Assembly: GCA_963667535.2 (NCBI GenBank)
Contig: CAXXDU010000002.1
Span: forward strand, 1,550,001-1,614,000
Source of the DNA: UBA5614 sp963667535
GTDB taxonomy: Bacteria; Cloacimonadota; Cloacimonadia; Cloacimonadales; Cloacimonadaceae
DNA: 64,000 nt
Direction of reading: 5' to 3'
Below the pieces are notes generated by a model. It had not been told where the DNA came from. It searched no databases and saw nothing but the letters and a program-made list of their open reading frames with translations. Positions 1 through 8,850 of the stretch are shown piece after piece. Within the stretch, counting starts at the first letter, position 1, and the number at the start of each line of letters is the position of its first letter. A program made the position numbers and the translations under genes.

Positions 1-1
1 T

Positions 2-343
2 AATAGAGATGGTACATTGTACAGAATTTACTTACCAGAAGAAATAGAGATTTGTAGAAATAGAATGAAGGAGTCTCAAACAACAGAAACTGCGAATGTC
101 AACTTTGAAAAAGAAGCCGATTTCTATAATATCAAAGAAAACATACTCAAAGTATTTGAAAGAGATGGTTATAGATGTTATAAATGCGATAAGTTGCTAA
201 CAAGATTCAGCGCTACATTGGATCATATAGAGCCAGTTAGCAAAGGTGGAGATAACTCCCTTGACAATCTAAGAACAGCCTGTTTGCATTGTAATTCTCA
301 AAGAGGGAATAAACCACTACAAGAGTTTCTTGAGAAGGAGTAG
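2..343 (+). CDS. HNH endonuclease domain protein (5' end outside window)
   Basis: The reading frame is open to the left edge (frame of position 2), so the true start lies outside and only the C-terminal part is seen. The visible part ends in a compact HNH nuclease domain: a CxxC pair (GYRCYKCDKL), the catalytic core LDHIEPVSKGGDNS, and a second CxxC (CLHCNSQRGNK) that would bind the structural zinc. HNH domains hydrolyse DNA with one metal ion. About 45 residues precede the domain and begin TLYRIYLPEE, a sequence I do not recognise as a named domain. The next gene starts 8 bp downstream, so the two may be co-transcribed. It could be a restriction-type, intron-type or phage-type nuclease; the missing N terminus prevents a choice. 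Confidence 0.8.
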   Translation, partial: NRDGTLYRIYLPEEIEICRNRMKESQTTETANVNFEKEADFYNIKENILKVFERDGYRCYKCDKLLTRFSATLDHIEPVSKGGDNSLDNLRTACLHCNSQRGNKPLQEFLEKE

Positions 344-351
344 AATCCTTT

Positions 352-1068
352 ATGGTAAAGGTTTCAATCAAAATTGATTATATCCGTAAAGAGTCAGATA
401 AAGAAAAAAACAATATTGTTACACTTGTATTACTAATTGATTTGTTTTTATTTATTTCATCAATCCTGCTCTTCTTATTGCTAAAATCTTTTGAGGAATT
501 AGCAATTTACATATCTATCGTATTCTACTTTACTATATTCGCAAGGTCTATAGTTCAATTAATGAGAAGCGGGAATTATTATGACAAAATGCTTCCGATT
601 GATGATGTTAAACTATGGGAAAAGGTCAAACTTATTACAAATTTGTGGATTAATTCGCTTGTGGGGTTTTATCCTATTGTGTTAGAAGATAGCACAGAAA
701 TTTATATGGGTAATGGGAAAGAGTGTAAACCCGATATAAGTTGTTTAATTTATAGATTTCATTTCAATACTCTTTACCCTATGTTACTTGGATTTATAGA
801 ATTATATGTCTATCCTTGGTTATTAATAACACACCATATAGACTATATCTGGATATATATTGGTTTTAAGACAATAGCACAATGGGATAAATGGAAAACT
901 CACAGAAGCTCATTTTATACTTATTTAATAGGGAATGTTCTAATTGTGCTTGCAGCATTTCTGCTGGCAAGTTGGTTCAATAATACGAACATACCCTTTT
1001 TAAGTTCTATAGAGCAATTTCTTCCGAGTTGTAAATGGGGTACAATAAACTGCATTAACAATTACTAA
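352..1068 (+). CDS. Integral membrane protein of unknown function
   Basis: This is a 238-residue protein I do not recognise. Two hydrophobic segments lie near the N terminus (about residues 22-45 and 50-70), another hydrophobic stretch rich in Tyr and Trp at about 140-175, and a last one at about 190-208, so it is probably a polytopic inner-membrane protein. The ATG has AAGGAG upstream with long spacing, overlapping the end of the HNH gene. Low GC and many ATA and TTA codons set it apart from the urocanase gene that follows, which would fit an acquired or poorly conserved gene. Two cysteines lie close to its C terminus. No enzymatic motif is visible. Confidence 0.65.
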   Translation: MVKVSIKIDYIRKESDKEKNNIVTLVLLIDLFLFISSILLFLLLKSFEELAIYISIVFYFTIFARSIVQLMRSGNYYDKMLPIDDVKLWEKVKLITNLWINSLVGFYPIVLEDSTEIYMGNGKECKPDISCLIYRFHFNTLYPMLLGFIELYVYPWLLITHHIDYIWIYIGFKTIAQWDKWKTHRSSFYTYLIGNVLIVLAAFLLASWFNNTNIPFLSSIEQFLPSCKWGTINCINNY

Positions 1069-1093
1069 TTGAAAAGGCATATAGCGAATTTCC

Positions 1094-1122
1094 TTGACAC
1101 CCACCTTTGTTTAAAATATCAT
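1094..1122 (+). promoter_or_regulatory. Sigma-70-type promoter for the urocanase operon
   Basis: TTGACA (1094-1099), a 17-nt spacer and TATCAT (1117-1122) form a near-consensus housekeeping promoter about 75 bp upstream of the hutU start codon. The site was read directly from the sequence; activity is inferred. Confidence 0.6.
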
Positions 1123-1195
1123 AAAACAAAAGAAGTATATCCATAAAAACACGGTTGAATATCGTGCTAAATTCACATTACGATAGGAGAAATAC

Positions 1196-3208
1196 ATGTC
1201 ACTTAACAATCCTATAAATATACAATTACCGGATAGCTTGCCACCGATAAAGTCATTTGAAGCGGGGATACGCAGAGCGCCGAACAGAGGTCTTGCTCTT
1301 AACCAAAAAGAGATTGGTATTGCCCTCAAAAATGCGCTGAGATATATCCCTAAACACTTACATGCGGAGCTGGCTGCTGAGTTTCTGGAAGAGCTACAGA
1401 CGATGGGGCGCATTTATGGTTACCGCTACAGACCGGCTGGCAAAATTACAGGCAAAGCGATTGATCAATACAAAGGCAGTGCTGCCGGCAGGGCTTTGCA
1501 GGTAATGATAGACAACAATCTCGATTTTGAAATAGCTTTATATCCTTATGAACTGGTCACTTATGGTGAAACAGGGCAGGTGTGTCAAAACTGGATGCAA
1601 TACAATCTGATTAAACAATATCTGGAGGTGATGACCGATGAGCAGACTTTGGTCATGTCGTCGGGACATCCATTGGGACTGTTTCCCAGCAAAGCTGATG
1701 CACCGAGAGTTATCTCTACCAATGGTTTAGTCATAGGTAAATGGGATAATCCCGAGGAATTCAAACGTCTCACAGCGTTGGGAGTAGCCAATTACGGACA
1801 AATGACAGCCGGCGGCTGGATGTATATAGGACCGCAAGGCATCGTGCATGGCACATTCTTAACCTTACTCAATGCGGGTAGAAAATATCTCGGCATTGCT
1901 GAAGACAAGGATTTAGCCGGCGTGTTATACATTACATCCGGTTTGGGTGGCATGAGTGGCGCTCAGGCTAAAGCTGTGGAAATAGCGGGTGGAATCGGTG
2001 TTATCGCAGAAGTTGATTATAGCAGGATAGAAACACGTCACAGTCAGGGTTGGGTGAGCAAAGTTTCATCTGATTTGGCAGAAATCTTCCACTGGGTGGA
2101 TGAGTACAGACAAAGTAAAAAGCCTGTTTCCATAGCCTATCACGGCAATATCGTTGATTTGCTGGAATATGTGGATAAAAACAATATCAAGGCAGAGCTT
2201 TTATCAGACCAGACCAGTTGTCACGTGGTCTATGAAGGTGGTTACACGCCGCAGGGCTTCACATTTGAACAGGGACGTGAACTGCTCAAGAAAGAAGAAA
2301 AAGTGTTTAAGAATGCTGTGGATGCTTCATTAAGAAAGCATTTCCTTGTCTTGTTGAGTCTTTCAAAAAAGGGCTCAAAGTTTTGGGATTATGGCAATAA
2401 CTTCATGGCTTCCGTGTTTGAAGCAGGAGTAAAGGACATTTCCAGTAATGGCATCGATACGTTAGATGGGTTTATCTGGCCCAGTTATGTGGAAGATATC
2501 ATGGGTCCGGTCTGTTTTGACAGAGGCTATGGTCCATTCAGATGGGTATGTCTGAGCCGTAAGGATGAAGACCTGCGCAAGACAGATAATGCTGCGATGG
2601 CTTTGATAGACCCGCTGCGCTGTTCTTTAGACAGGGATAATCACCATTGGATTGCCACTGCTGAGCAGAATAAGCTCGTAGTAGGCACCAAAGCGCGTAT
2701 CCTCTATTCCGATGAAGAAGGCAGAGTGCGCATTGCCTTAAAATTTAATGAAATGGTACGCAAGGGTGAGATTGGTCCCGTTATGCTGGGCAGAGACCAT
2801 CATGATGTTTCAGGCACAGATTCTCCTTTTAGAGAAACAGCCAATATCTATGATGGCAGCAATGTCACTGCCGATATGGCAACTCAATGCTTTGCCGGTA
2901 ATGCAGCCCGGGGCATGACTTTGGTTGTGCTGTCCAATGGGGGAGGGGTCGGCATAGGCAGGTCAATCAATGGTGGCAATGGTATTCTCCTGGATGGCAG
3001 TGAACGCATGGATGAAATAGTCAAATCCGCTTTGTCATGGGACGTGATGGGAGGAGTTGCCCGCCGCAACTGGGCACGTAATGCTCCTGCTATTAAAACT
3101 TCAGAAGAATGGAATCAAAAACATCAGGGCTTGGGACACATCACAATTCCCTTTGTAGCTGATGAAGAGCTGATAAATAGCCAGGTAGATAAAATATTTG
3201 GAGAATAG
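1196..3208 (+). CDS. hutU: Urocanate hydratase (long form)
   Basis: Urocanase adds water to urocanate to give imidazolonepropionate, the second step of histidine breakdown, using tightly bound NAD+ as an electrophile. The family block GQMTAGGWMYIGPQG (about residues 201-215) and the C-terminal active-site block QCFAGNAARG with Cys565 are present, followed by a Gly-rich stretch. At 670 residues it matches the longer urocanase form known from animals and some bacteria rather than the roughly 550-residue form of Pseudomonas and Bacillus. The ATG follows AGGAG at good spacing. No other hut gene (hutH, hutI) is adjacent; instead a uridylyltransferase gene starts one base after its stop codon. The function suits an amino-acid-fermenting organism. 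Confidence 0.93.
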   Translation: MSLNNPINIQLPDSLPPIKSFEAGIRRAPNRGLALNQKEIGIALKNALRYIPKHLHAELAAEFLEELQTMGRIYGYRYRPAGKITGKAIDQYKGSAAGRALQVMIDNNLDFEIALYPYELVTYGETGQVCQNWMQYNLIKQYLEVMTDEQTLVMSSGHPLGLFPSKADAPRVISTNGLVIGKWDNPEEFKRLTALGVANYGQMTAGGWMYIGPQGIVHGTFLTLLNAGRKYLGIAEDKDLAGVLYITSGLGGMSGAQAKAVEIAGGIGVIAEVDYSRIETRHSQGWVSKVSSDLAEIFHWVDEYRQSKKPVSIAYHGNIVDLLEYVDKNNIKAELLSDQTSCHVVYEGGYTPQGFTFEQGRELLKKEEKVFKNAVDASLRKHFLVLLSLSKKGSKFWDYGNNFMASVFEAGVKDISSNGIDTLDGFIWPSYVEDIMGPVCFDRGYGPFRWVCLSRKDEDLRKTDNAAMALIDPLRCSLDRDNHHWIATAEQNKLVVGTKARILYSDEEGRVRIALKFNEMVRKGEIGPVMLGRDHHDVSGTDSPFRETANIYDGSNVTADMATQCFAGNAARGMTLVVLSNGGGVGIGRSINGGNGILLDGSERMDEIVKSALSWDVMGGVARRNWARNAPAIKTSEEWNQKHQGLGHITIPFVADEELINSQVDKIFGE

Positions 3209-3209
3209 A

Positions 3210-4577
3210 ATGGGCAAACATCTGGAAGACTTTGCTAAACTCATGTGGCAGGAAGGCATTTCCGAAAACGTAATCAAGACTTTTGCTGCTTACTACAATA
3301 TTCTTGCTTCCGGAGCCAGCAGTAAAATTGGTAAAAAAGAAATCAAGCCTCCTTCTGCTCAAAACCTCGTTCAATATGAAAACCTCAATCAAAATCCCAA
3401 TACAGAAATCCTGCGCAAGACTGTTGTCATCAAACTCAATGGCGGTCTGGGAACGAGTATGGGTTTATCTAAAGCCAAGTCACTCTTACCTGTGAAAGGT
3501 AACATGAATTTCCTGGATATCATCGCGCGGCAGGTATTGACTTTGAGAGCGCAACAAGGCAGTGATATTCACCTTATCTTTATGGACAGTTACAGCACCC
3601 ATGAAGATACAATCAGGTATTTAGACAAATATCCTGACCTGGCAAAGGGCGATATTCCGCTGGACTTTATTCAGAATAAGTTTCCCAGAATAGTAAAACA
3701 AGACCTGAGTCCTTTTATTCCGAAAGACGATACACAGAAATGGAATCCTCCCGGACATGGTGATATCTTTTCAGCCATCTATAGTAATGGCATTTTGGAC
3801 AGTCTGCTGGCTAAAGGTGTAAAATATGCCTTTATTTCCAATTCCGATAATCTGGGTGCGACTGTAAATGCTGCCATTCCGGATTATATGGAAAAGCAGG
3901 GCATACCTTTTCTGATGGAAGTATGTATCCGCAGCGAAGTGGATAAGAAAGGCGGGCATTTAAGCGAAACCAAAGATGGCAGATTGCTGCTGAGAGAAGT
4001 AGCACAATGCCCCGATGATGAGGTGAGTGAGTTTCAAAATATAGAAGTGTACAAGTATTTTAATACGAATAATATCTGGATTGATTTGGAAAAGCTCAAA
4101 GCCGAAATGGATAAAAACGAGGGTGTTTTGCTTCTACCACTCATTGTAAATCCCAAAACAGTGGAAGGCACTGCGGTTTATCAGCTTGAAACTGCCATGG
4201 GAGCCGCTATCGGTATTTTTGAAGGCTCAAAAGCATTGGTCGTGCCACGCACACGTTTTGCTCCTGTCAAAAAGACCACAGATCTGCTGGCAATCTGGAG
4301 TGACGCTTATGAGCTCAATGACCAGTATCAGATTGTGTTAAAAAGAACCCGGAAAGAACCGCCGGTCATTACTCTGGATGAAAGATATTATAATAAGATT
4401 GACCAGTTGCAGGAACGTTTTAAAGGTGTTCCATCTCTACAGAATTGCGATTCATTAAACGTATCAGGCGATATCTCCTTTGGTGAAGACGTAATCTGCA
4501 GAGGCAATGTCTATATAGTTTCCGACACTCAAACTAAGCTAAAAGACCGTATTTGCGAAGGAATAATTAATCTTTAG
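3210..4577 (+). CDS. UTP--glucose-1-phosphate uridylyltransferase, UDPGP family
   Basis: It is predicted to make UDP-glucose (or a related UDP-sugar) from UTP and sugar-1-phosphate. The nucleotide-binding loop KLNGGLGTSMGLSKAKSLLP (about residues 72-91) is the hallmark of the UDPGP family typical of eukaryotic UGP2 and some bacteria, unrelated in detail to bacterial GalU. Supporting blocks are NSDNLGATVN and the PLIVNPKTVEG region. The length (455 aa) is near the family norm. I place the start at ATG 3210 because GGAG lies 7 bases upstream; an in-frame TTG at 3198 is less likely. It starts just after hutU, implying one transcript. UDP-N-acetylhexosamine pyrophosphorylase activity cannot be excluded by reading alone. 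Confidence 0.85.
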   Translation: MGKHLEDFAKLMWQEGISENVIKTFAAYYNILASGASSKIGKKEIKPPSAQNLVQYENLNQNPNTEILRKTVVIKLNGGLGTSMGLSKAKSLLPVKGNMNFLDIIARQVLTLRAQQGSDIHLIFMDSYSTHEDTIRYLDKYPDLAKGDIPLDFIQNKFPRIVKQDLSPFIPKDDTQKWNPPGHGDIFSAIYSNGILDSLLAKGVKYAFISNSDNLGATVNAAIPDYMEKQGIPFLMEVCIRSEVDKKGGHLSETKDGRLLLREVAQCPDDEVSEFQNIEVYKYFNTNNIWIDLEKLKAEMDKNEGVLLLPLIVNPKTVEGTAVYQLETAMGAAIGIFEGSKALVVPRTRFAPVKKTTDLLAIWSDAYELNDQYQIVLKRTRKEPPVITLDERYYNKIDQLQERFKGVPSLQNCDSLNVSGDISFGEDVICRGNVYIVSDTQTKLKDRICEGIINL

Positions 4578-4591
4578 AGGTAGATAAAAAT

Positions 4592-5404
4592 ATGTCATAT
4601 CCCGTTTATTTTGTTAATGCATTTGCTGATAGCTTTTATAAGGGTAATCAGGCAGCAGTGGTGATTGTGGAAGAATTCTTTGAAGACGCTGCCATGTTGG
4701 GTCTGGCAAAGGAATTTGGCTTTTCTGAAACTGCTTTTGTCATGAGGCTGGGTTTTGGTAAATATCACATCAGATGGTTTACTCCCGAAACGGAAGTAAA
4801 CCTTTGCGGACATGCCACTCTGGCTTCAGCCAAAGTGCTGTTTCATGATATTATACCCAATGAAAAGCTGATGTTGTTTCAAAGCCGTTCCGGTGATTTG
4901 CTGGCAAGACGAACCGGAGAAACCATTCAGCTTGACTTTCCTGTAGATGAGCCCGTAACAATTGAAGTAGATGAACGGATTTTGAAAGCTTTTAGTCTGA
5001 CTAATGCAGAAGAACTGCTGTTTTCTTCATCAACACGTAATATGGTTGTGGTCTATAAGGACGTTGAGACTATTATATCATTAAAGCCTGATTTTAGACA
5101 ACTCTCCCAGCTTAGATCTGACAATATCTTTGGTATTATTGTCACAGCCGCCGGAATGGGCGAATATGATTATACCTGCCGTTACTTTGCACCTTGGGAA
5201 GGCATTAATGAAGACCCTGTGACCGGTTCGGCTCAAACTTGTCTGGCACCCTATTGGAGCAAGAAACTGGGGAAAAATATACTGAAGGGTTATCAGGCTT
5301 CCAGCCGGGGTGGAGAATTCACAGTTGAAATGGCTGATGACCGGGTATTGATTTCCGGGAAAGCATTTATCTATCTCAAAGGGGAGATAAAAAGAGGTTT
5401 CTAA
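4592..5404 (+). CDS. PhzF-family isomerase/epimerase
   Basis: PhzF-like proteins have a diaminopimelate-epimerase fold and catalyse isomerisations, as in phenazine synthesis; most members have no known substrate. The N-terminal block VNAFADSFYKGNQAAVV, the active-site region EFGFSETAFV with its conserved Glu, and the CGHATLASA motif are all clear, and the second half has the EDPVTGSAQTCLAPYW block typical of the family. At 270 aa it is of usual length. AGAGG lies upstream of the ATG. Its stop codon overlaps the start of the MCE gene by one base (TAATG), so translation is probably coupled. The specific substrate is unknown. Confidence 0.85.
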   Translation: MSYPVYFVNAFADSFYKGNQAAVVIVEEFFEDAAMLGLAKEFGFSETAFVMRLGFGKYHIRWFTPETEVNLCGHATLASAKVLFHDIIPNEKLMLFQSRSGDLLARRTGETIQLDFPVDEPVTIEVDERILKAFSLTNAEELLFSSSTRNMVVVYKDVETIISLKPDFRQLSQLRSDNIFGIIVTAAGMGEYDYTCRYFAPWEGINEDPVTGSAQTCLAPYWSKKLGKNILKGYQASSRGGEFTVEMADDRVLISGKAFIYLKGEIKRGF

Positions 5405-6615
5405 TGGTAACAAAAGCACAAAAGATAAGACTGGGGATATTTATTGCCATCGGTAGTGTACTAATCCTGGTTTTTGCCGGAGTCGTGGCAGGCAGCCAGT
5501 TATTACAAAAAAGAGACATCTATTACGTCCAATATGAAGATACCTCTGTTAATGGGCTTCAGGTAGGCGGGACAGTTCTCTATCATGGGATAAAAATAGG
5601 CAGAGTGGAAACTATCAAGCTCAATCCCAAGGATGTAACCAAAGTTATTCTGACTATCAGTGTGGAATCCGGTACGCCCATCAAGACTGATGTGGAGGCA
5701 ACCCTGGTGCCGGTTGGGATTACGGGTTTGAAATCTATAGAACTGCGTGGAGGCTCTAATCAGGCTGCTTTAGCAAAACCTAAGTCTTTCTTAAAAGTTG
5801 GTACTTCCACCTTTGACGATATTACCGGCAGGGCAGTATCCATTGCAGAGAAGATTGATTTGATAGCCGCTAATATTTCCAAAATAACCAATGACGAAAA
5901 CCAACGCAATATTGCTGAAATCCTACGTCAAACCAGTTTACTTCTGGCAGATACCAGAGAAAATCTGGGTGGAACTTTGAAGAGTTTATCCGTTATTGCT
6001 GCCAATGCATCCGAAATTACGAGTTCTGCGGCTTCTAATCTGACCAAATTTACTGATAATGCCAATCAGAATATGACGTTACTTACAACTTCAACTGTTA
6101 ATAACCTGGACAGAATTACTAATTCTGCCACAGGTCAGATGGAAAGTGTAGGTAAAAACGTAAATCAGTCCATTACAGAGCTAAATAGTAATACAAATTT
6201 GCTGATTACCGATACGCGCTCCCAGATAAATACTGTTGGTGGTCATACTGACCAGATGATTATTCAGACTACCAAGGACATTGGTAATATCGCAGCCAAT
6301 ATCAATCAGACTATGGATAGGATAAATCAAATAGTATATTCCGCTCCGTTTGATAGTCTGATTGTAAATGCTAATACAATTTCCAAAAAGCTGGCAGCAG
6401 CCGATTTGGTGAAACTCGTTCAGGATTTGGACGTAACAGTAAGTAAGACTTCATCATTGATTGCCAATGCTGATAGGACAGTTACCCGCGGACGCACAGA
6501 TTTGCTCCAGACACTGGAAGATTTACGTGAAGCTGCTGAGAACCTGAATGATTTTTCCAAACAGATTTCCGAAAACCCATCAGTGCTCTTACGTGGCAGT
6601 AAAACCGGGCAATAA
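5404..6615 (+). CDS. MCE/MlaD-family lipid-transport protein
   Basis: This is the periplasmic substrate-binding partner of an ABC lipid transporter between the inner and outer membranes. One N-terminal membrane segment (about residues 9-32) is followed by a single MCE domain (about 38-118) with the core GLQVGGTVLYHGIKIGRVE and LVPVGITGLKSIELRGG. Residues about 135-400 form a long Asn/Thr-rich helical region with repeated NxTxLL-like segments, as expected for a trimeric coiled coil or tunnel. The start overlaps the preceding stop codon with AGAGGT upstream. The C terminus ends about 17 bp before the lipoprotein gene. In Escherichia coli terms it is closer to MlaD (one MCE domain) than to PqiB or LetB (several). 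Confidence 0.88.
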   Translation: MVTKAQKIRLGIFIAIGSVLILVFAGVVAGSQLLQKRDIYYVQYEDTSVNGLQVGGTVLYHGIKIGRVETIKLNPKDVTKVILTISVESGTPIKTDVEATLVPVGITGLKSIELRGGSNQAALAKPKSFLKVGTSTFDDITGRAVSIAEKIDLIAANISKITNDENQRNIAEILRQTSLLLADTRENLGGTLKSLSVIAANASEITSSAASNLTKFTDNANQNMTLLTTSTVNNLDRITNSATGQMESVGKNVNQSITELNSNTNLLITDTRSQINTVGGHTDQMIIQTTKDIGNIAANINQTMDRINQIVYSAPFDSLIVNANTISKKLAAADLVKLVQDLDVTVSKTSSLIANADRTVTRGRTDLLQTLEDLREAAENLNDFSKQISENPSVLLRGSKTGQ

Positions 6616-6632
6616 CGGAATAGGAAGGTAAG

Positions 6633-8846
6633 ATGAAAAATATTGCTTCAATCAGTCTCAGACAGAAACCAATTTCTGTATTGTTGATTTTATCATTTCT
6701 GATTATTCTTTTTAGCCAAAGCGGTTGTTTTTTAAGTAAGACTGAGTACATCCCTCCCAATTACTACGTGTTGGATTATTTAAAGGCAACAGAAAACCAT
6801 GCTTTGATTCAGAGCAAGCCTTTCGAAAAAACACTGGAGATTATGGATGCAAAGCTGCCCCGCACTTATGACCGTAATCAATTAGTAAAGAAGACTTCCT
6901 ATGCATCAATATCCTATTTTGAAAAAGATTTATGGGCAAACAGGCTTTATGATGCAGTACCCAATATAATAGCACAACGCCTGAATGCTTACAATATTTT
7001 CCGTAAATGTGCCAGAGATCTGGGAGATGCAACTCCTGATTACTTTCTGGAAACCTATATACAAAATATTGAATTTGTCGAAGGGGATGTTCCTCAGGCT
7101 TTCATAAGAATGGAGTTTTATCTGCGAAATTCTGCTAATCAGGATGTTATCTTTTCGCAGGTTAATGAACGAAGTCAGGATTTACGGGATAAATCAGTTG
7201 ATTATCTGGTTCAGACCTACAATCAAATGATTATGTTTGAAACTGACTTATTTGCCGGGAGATGCATAGATTTTCTGAGTGGCAGGCCTATTCGTGAGAC
7301 TTATAAAGTAGCAGATGTCATCAGTAAATTTTACAACAAAGGAGCCCCAACTCCGATGGATTCTCTGGGCAACAAATATGTAAGTACCGGAGAATTGCTT
7401 GTTCCGCTTAAGATTGATAATGAGGTTCCGATTTCATACATTGTTAGTCACTTAGATACTTTATCAAATGAGATAGATGCACACACAGGTAACATGAATG
7501 AAGCGCTGACCCTTAAACCGGGTAAATACAGCCTCTCGTTCGGTGGTGAGCAGGATATTACCACAGATGTAGAGGTTTTAGCTAAGATGCGGACAGTAGC
7601 TATTCCTACCTGGGGTGAATTGATGATTAACATAATCGACCAGAATCAAACAAAAATCCGCATGCAATATGACCTGTATTACAAAGCTCCGGGTCAACAG
7701 ACTTACAAGGAGCATCTAAGTTCACGCTATAGTCCCAGCGATGAAATAGGCGAAACTGACTTTGTCTGGGTTATTAGACCCGGCAGTTATATGATAACCT
7801 TACAGGGAGAATCTCCATCATCATTAATTAATTTTACGACAGTAAACATCGAAGAAGGGAAAAGTTACATAGAAACAGTGGTAGTTAATCCTGAAGGCGG
7901 ACGTAATGTACTGATTGGAGCAGGTTTGCTGGAATCAACCGATACTTTGGCACGTAAATCATTACATCGGGGTGCTATTCATGCAGATGTCAATTTCTCC
8001 AGGAATAATCTGGTTGATGAGAAAAAACCTGTGAGTAGTATCAATCTTTCCGGTCAGTTTGATAACAAGCTTGAATATGACAAATGGCCATTTCATATTA
8101 TTGTAAAAAGTCTCTATGAATTGGGATTCAACAAAACTACCGGCTCAGATTTCAAAGTAAATGTGGATGATTATTCTCTAAAAAACTCTTTAGTCTTCTT
8201 CCCATGGGAAAAGGATAAAACCCTGAAAAACTTTGGTGTCTACGGCAGAGCTGATGTCGGTACGCATGCTTTTCCAGATTACGTTTACTACTCATCTCCG
8301 AAGAATTTTATGAGGATATCGGAGGAGAATGTTACTCTTTATACTTATGATTCAAAAAAACTGGTGGTGACAGAACCACCCTATCCGATTAACCTGAGAG
8401 AAGGCTCCGGATTGACTTATAGATGGACAATCTCTCCCTCTGTATCAATGAACTTCCGGGGTGGTTACGGCTGGAAGCAGGATTATCAAAAATCAGTATA
8501 TTCCTATGCCGATACAGTTACATACGATGGCGAACTCTATGAAGTTTACAGGGAAAACCCATCTAAAGTAGAACGTGGATTTGAAAGTACTATCATCTTT
8601 TCTGCCTTTAGTTTATTTAAATTTATCAGTATAAACTCTACTTTCGACGTGCTTTTTCCCAAAAATAAGGTAGACGATACAGCCAAATATTACAACGAAA
8701 ACCTAATCAATATTAAGCTCTTCCGTAATATATCTCTGGATATAAAAGCCAATGCTAAGTATGATAAATCTCCCAATGACTTTATCCAGAAAGATTATAT
8801 TCAGACTGATTATAGCGCATTCCTGCGTGTTTCTATGTACTATTAG
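6633..8846 (+). CDS. PqiC-like lipoprotein with C-terminal putative beta-barrel
   Basis: A hydrophobic signal (about residues 14-31) ends at Cys32 in QSGC, a probable lipoprotein site. Residues about 40-215 resemble the ABC-type transport auxiliary domain of PqiC/YmbA: a PPxYYVLDYL strand, an LWANRLYDAVPNIIAQRL helix, then TYNQMIMFETDLFAG. Beyond that, where PqiC proteins normally stop (about 190 aa), it continues to 737 aa. A middle part with beta-sandwich character (about 240-450) is followed by about 280 residues rich in alternating hydrophobic and polar strands ending LRVSMYY, a terminal aromatic residue as in outer-membrane barrels. It sits between the MCE gene and the permease gene. The PqiC assignment rests on pattern and context; the barrel is an inference. 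Confidence 0.7.
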   Translation: MKNIASISLRQKPISVLLILSFLIILFSQSGCFLSKTEYIPPNYYVLDYLKATENHALIQSKPFEKTLEIMDAKLPRTYDRNQLVKKTSYASISYFEKDLWANRLYDAVPNIIAQRLNAYNIFRKCARDLGDATPDYFLETYIQNIEFVEGDVPQAFIRMEFYLRNSANQDVIFSQVNERSQDLRDKSVDYLVQTYNQMIMFETDLFAGRCIDFLSGRPIRETYKVADVISKFYNKGAPTPMDSLGNKYVSTGELLVPLKIDNEVPISYIVSHLDTLSNEIDAHTGNMNEALTLKPGKYSLSFGGEQDITTDVEVLAKMRTVAIPTWGELMINIIDQNQTKIRMQYDLYYKAPGQQTYKEHLSSRYSPSDEIGETDFVWVIRPGSYMITLQGESPSSLINFTTVNIEEGKSYIETVVVNPEGGRNVLIGAGLLESTDTLARKSLHRGAIHADVNFSRNNLVDEKKPVSSINLSGQFDNKLEYDKWPFHIIVKSLYELGFNKTTGSDFKVNVDDYSLKNSLVFFPWEKDKTLKNFGVYGRADVGTHAFPDYVYYSSPKNFMRISEENVTLYTYDSKKLVVTEPPYPINLREGSGLTYRWTISPSVSMNFRGGYGWKQDYQKSVYSYADTVTYDGELYEVYRENPSKVERGFESTIIFSAFSLFKFISINSTFDVLFPKNKVDDTAKYYNENLINIKLFRNISLDIKANAKYDKSPNDFIQKDYIQTDYSAFLRVSMYY

Positions 8847-8850
8847 GATT

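Noticed and set aside
1111..1413. 100-residue minus-strand frame over the start of hutU
   Set aside because: It is a shadow of the well-supported urocanase gene.
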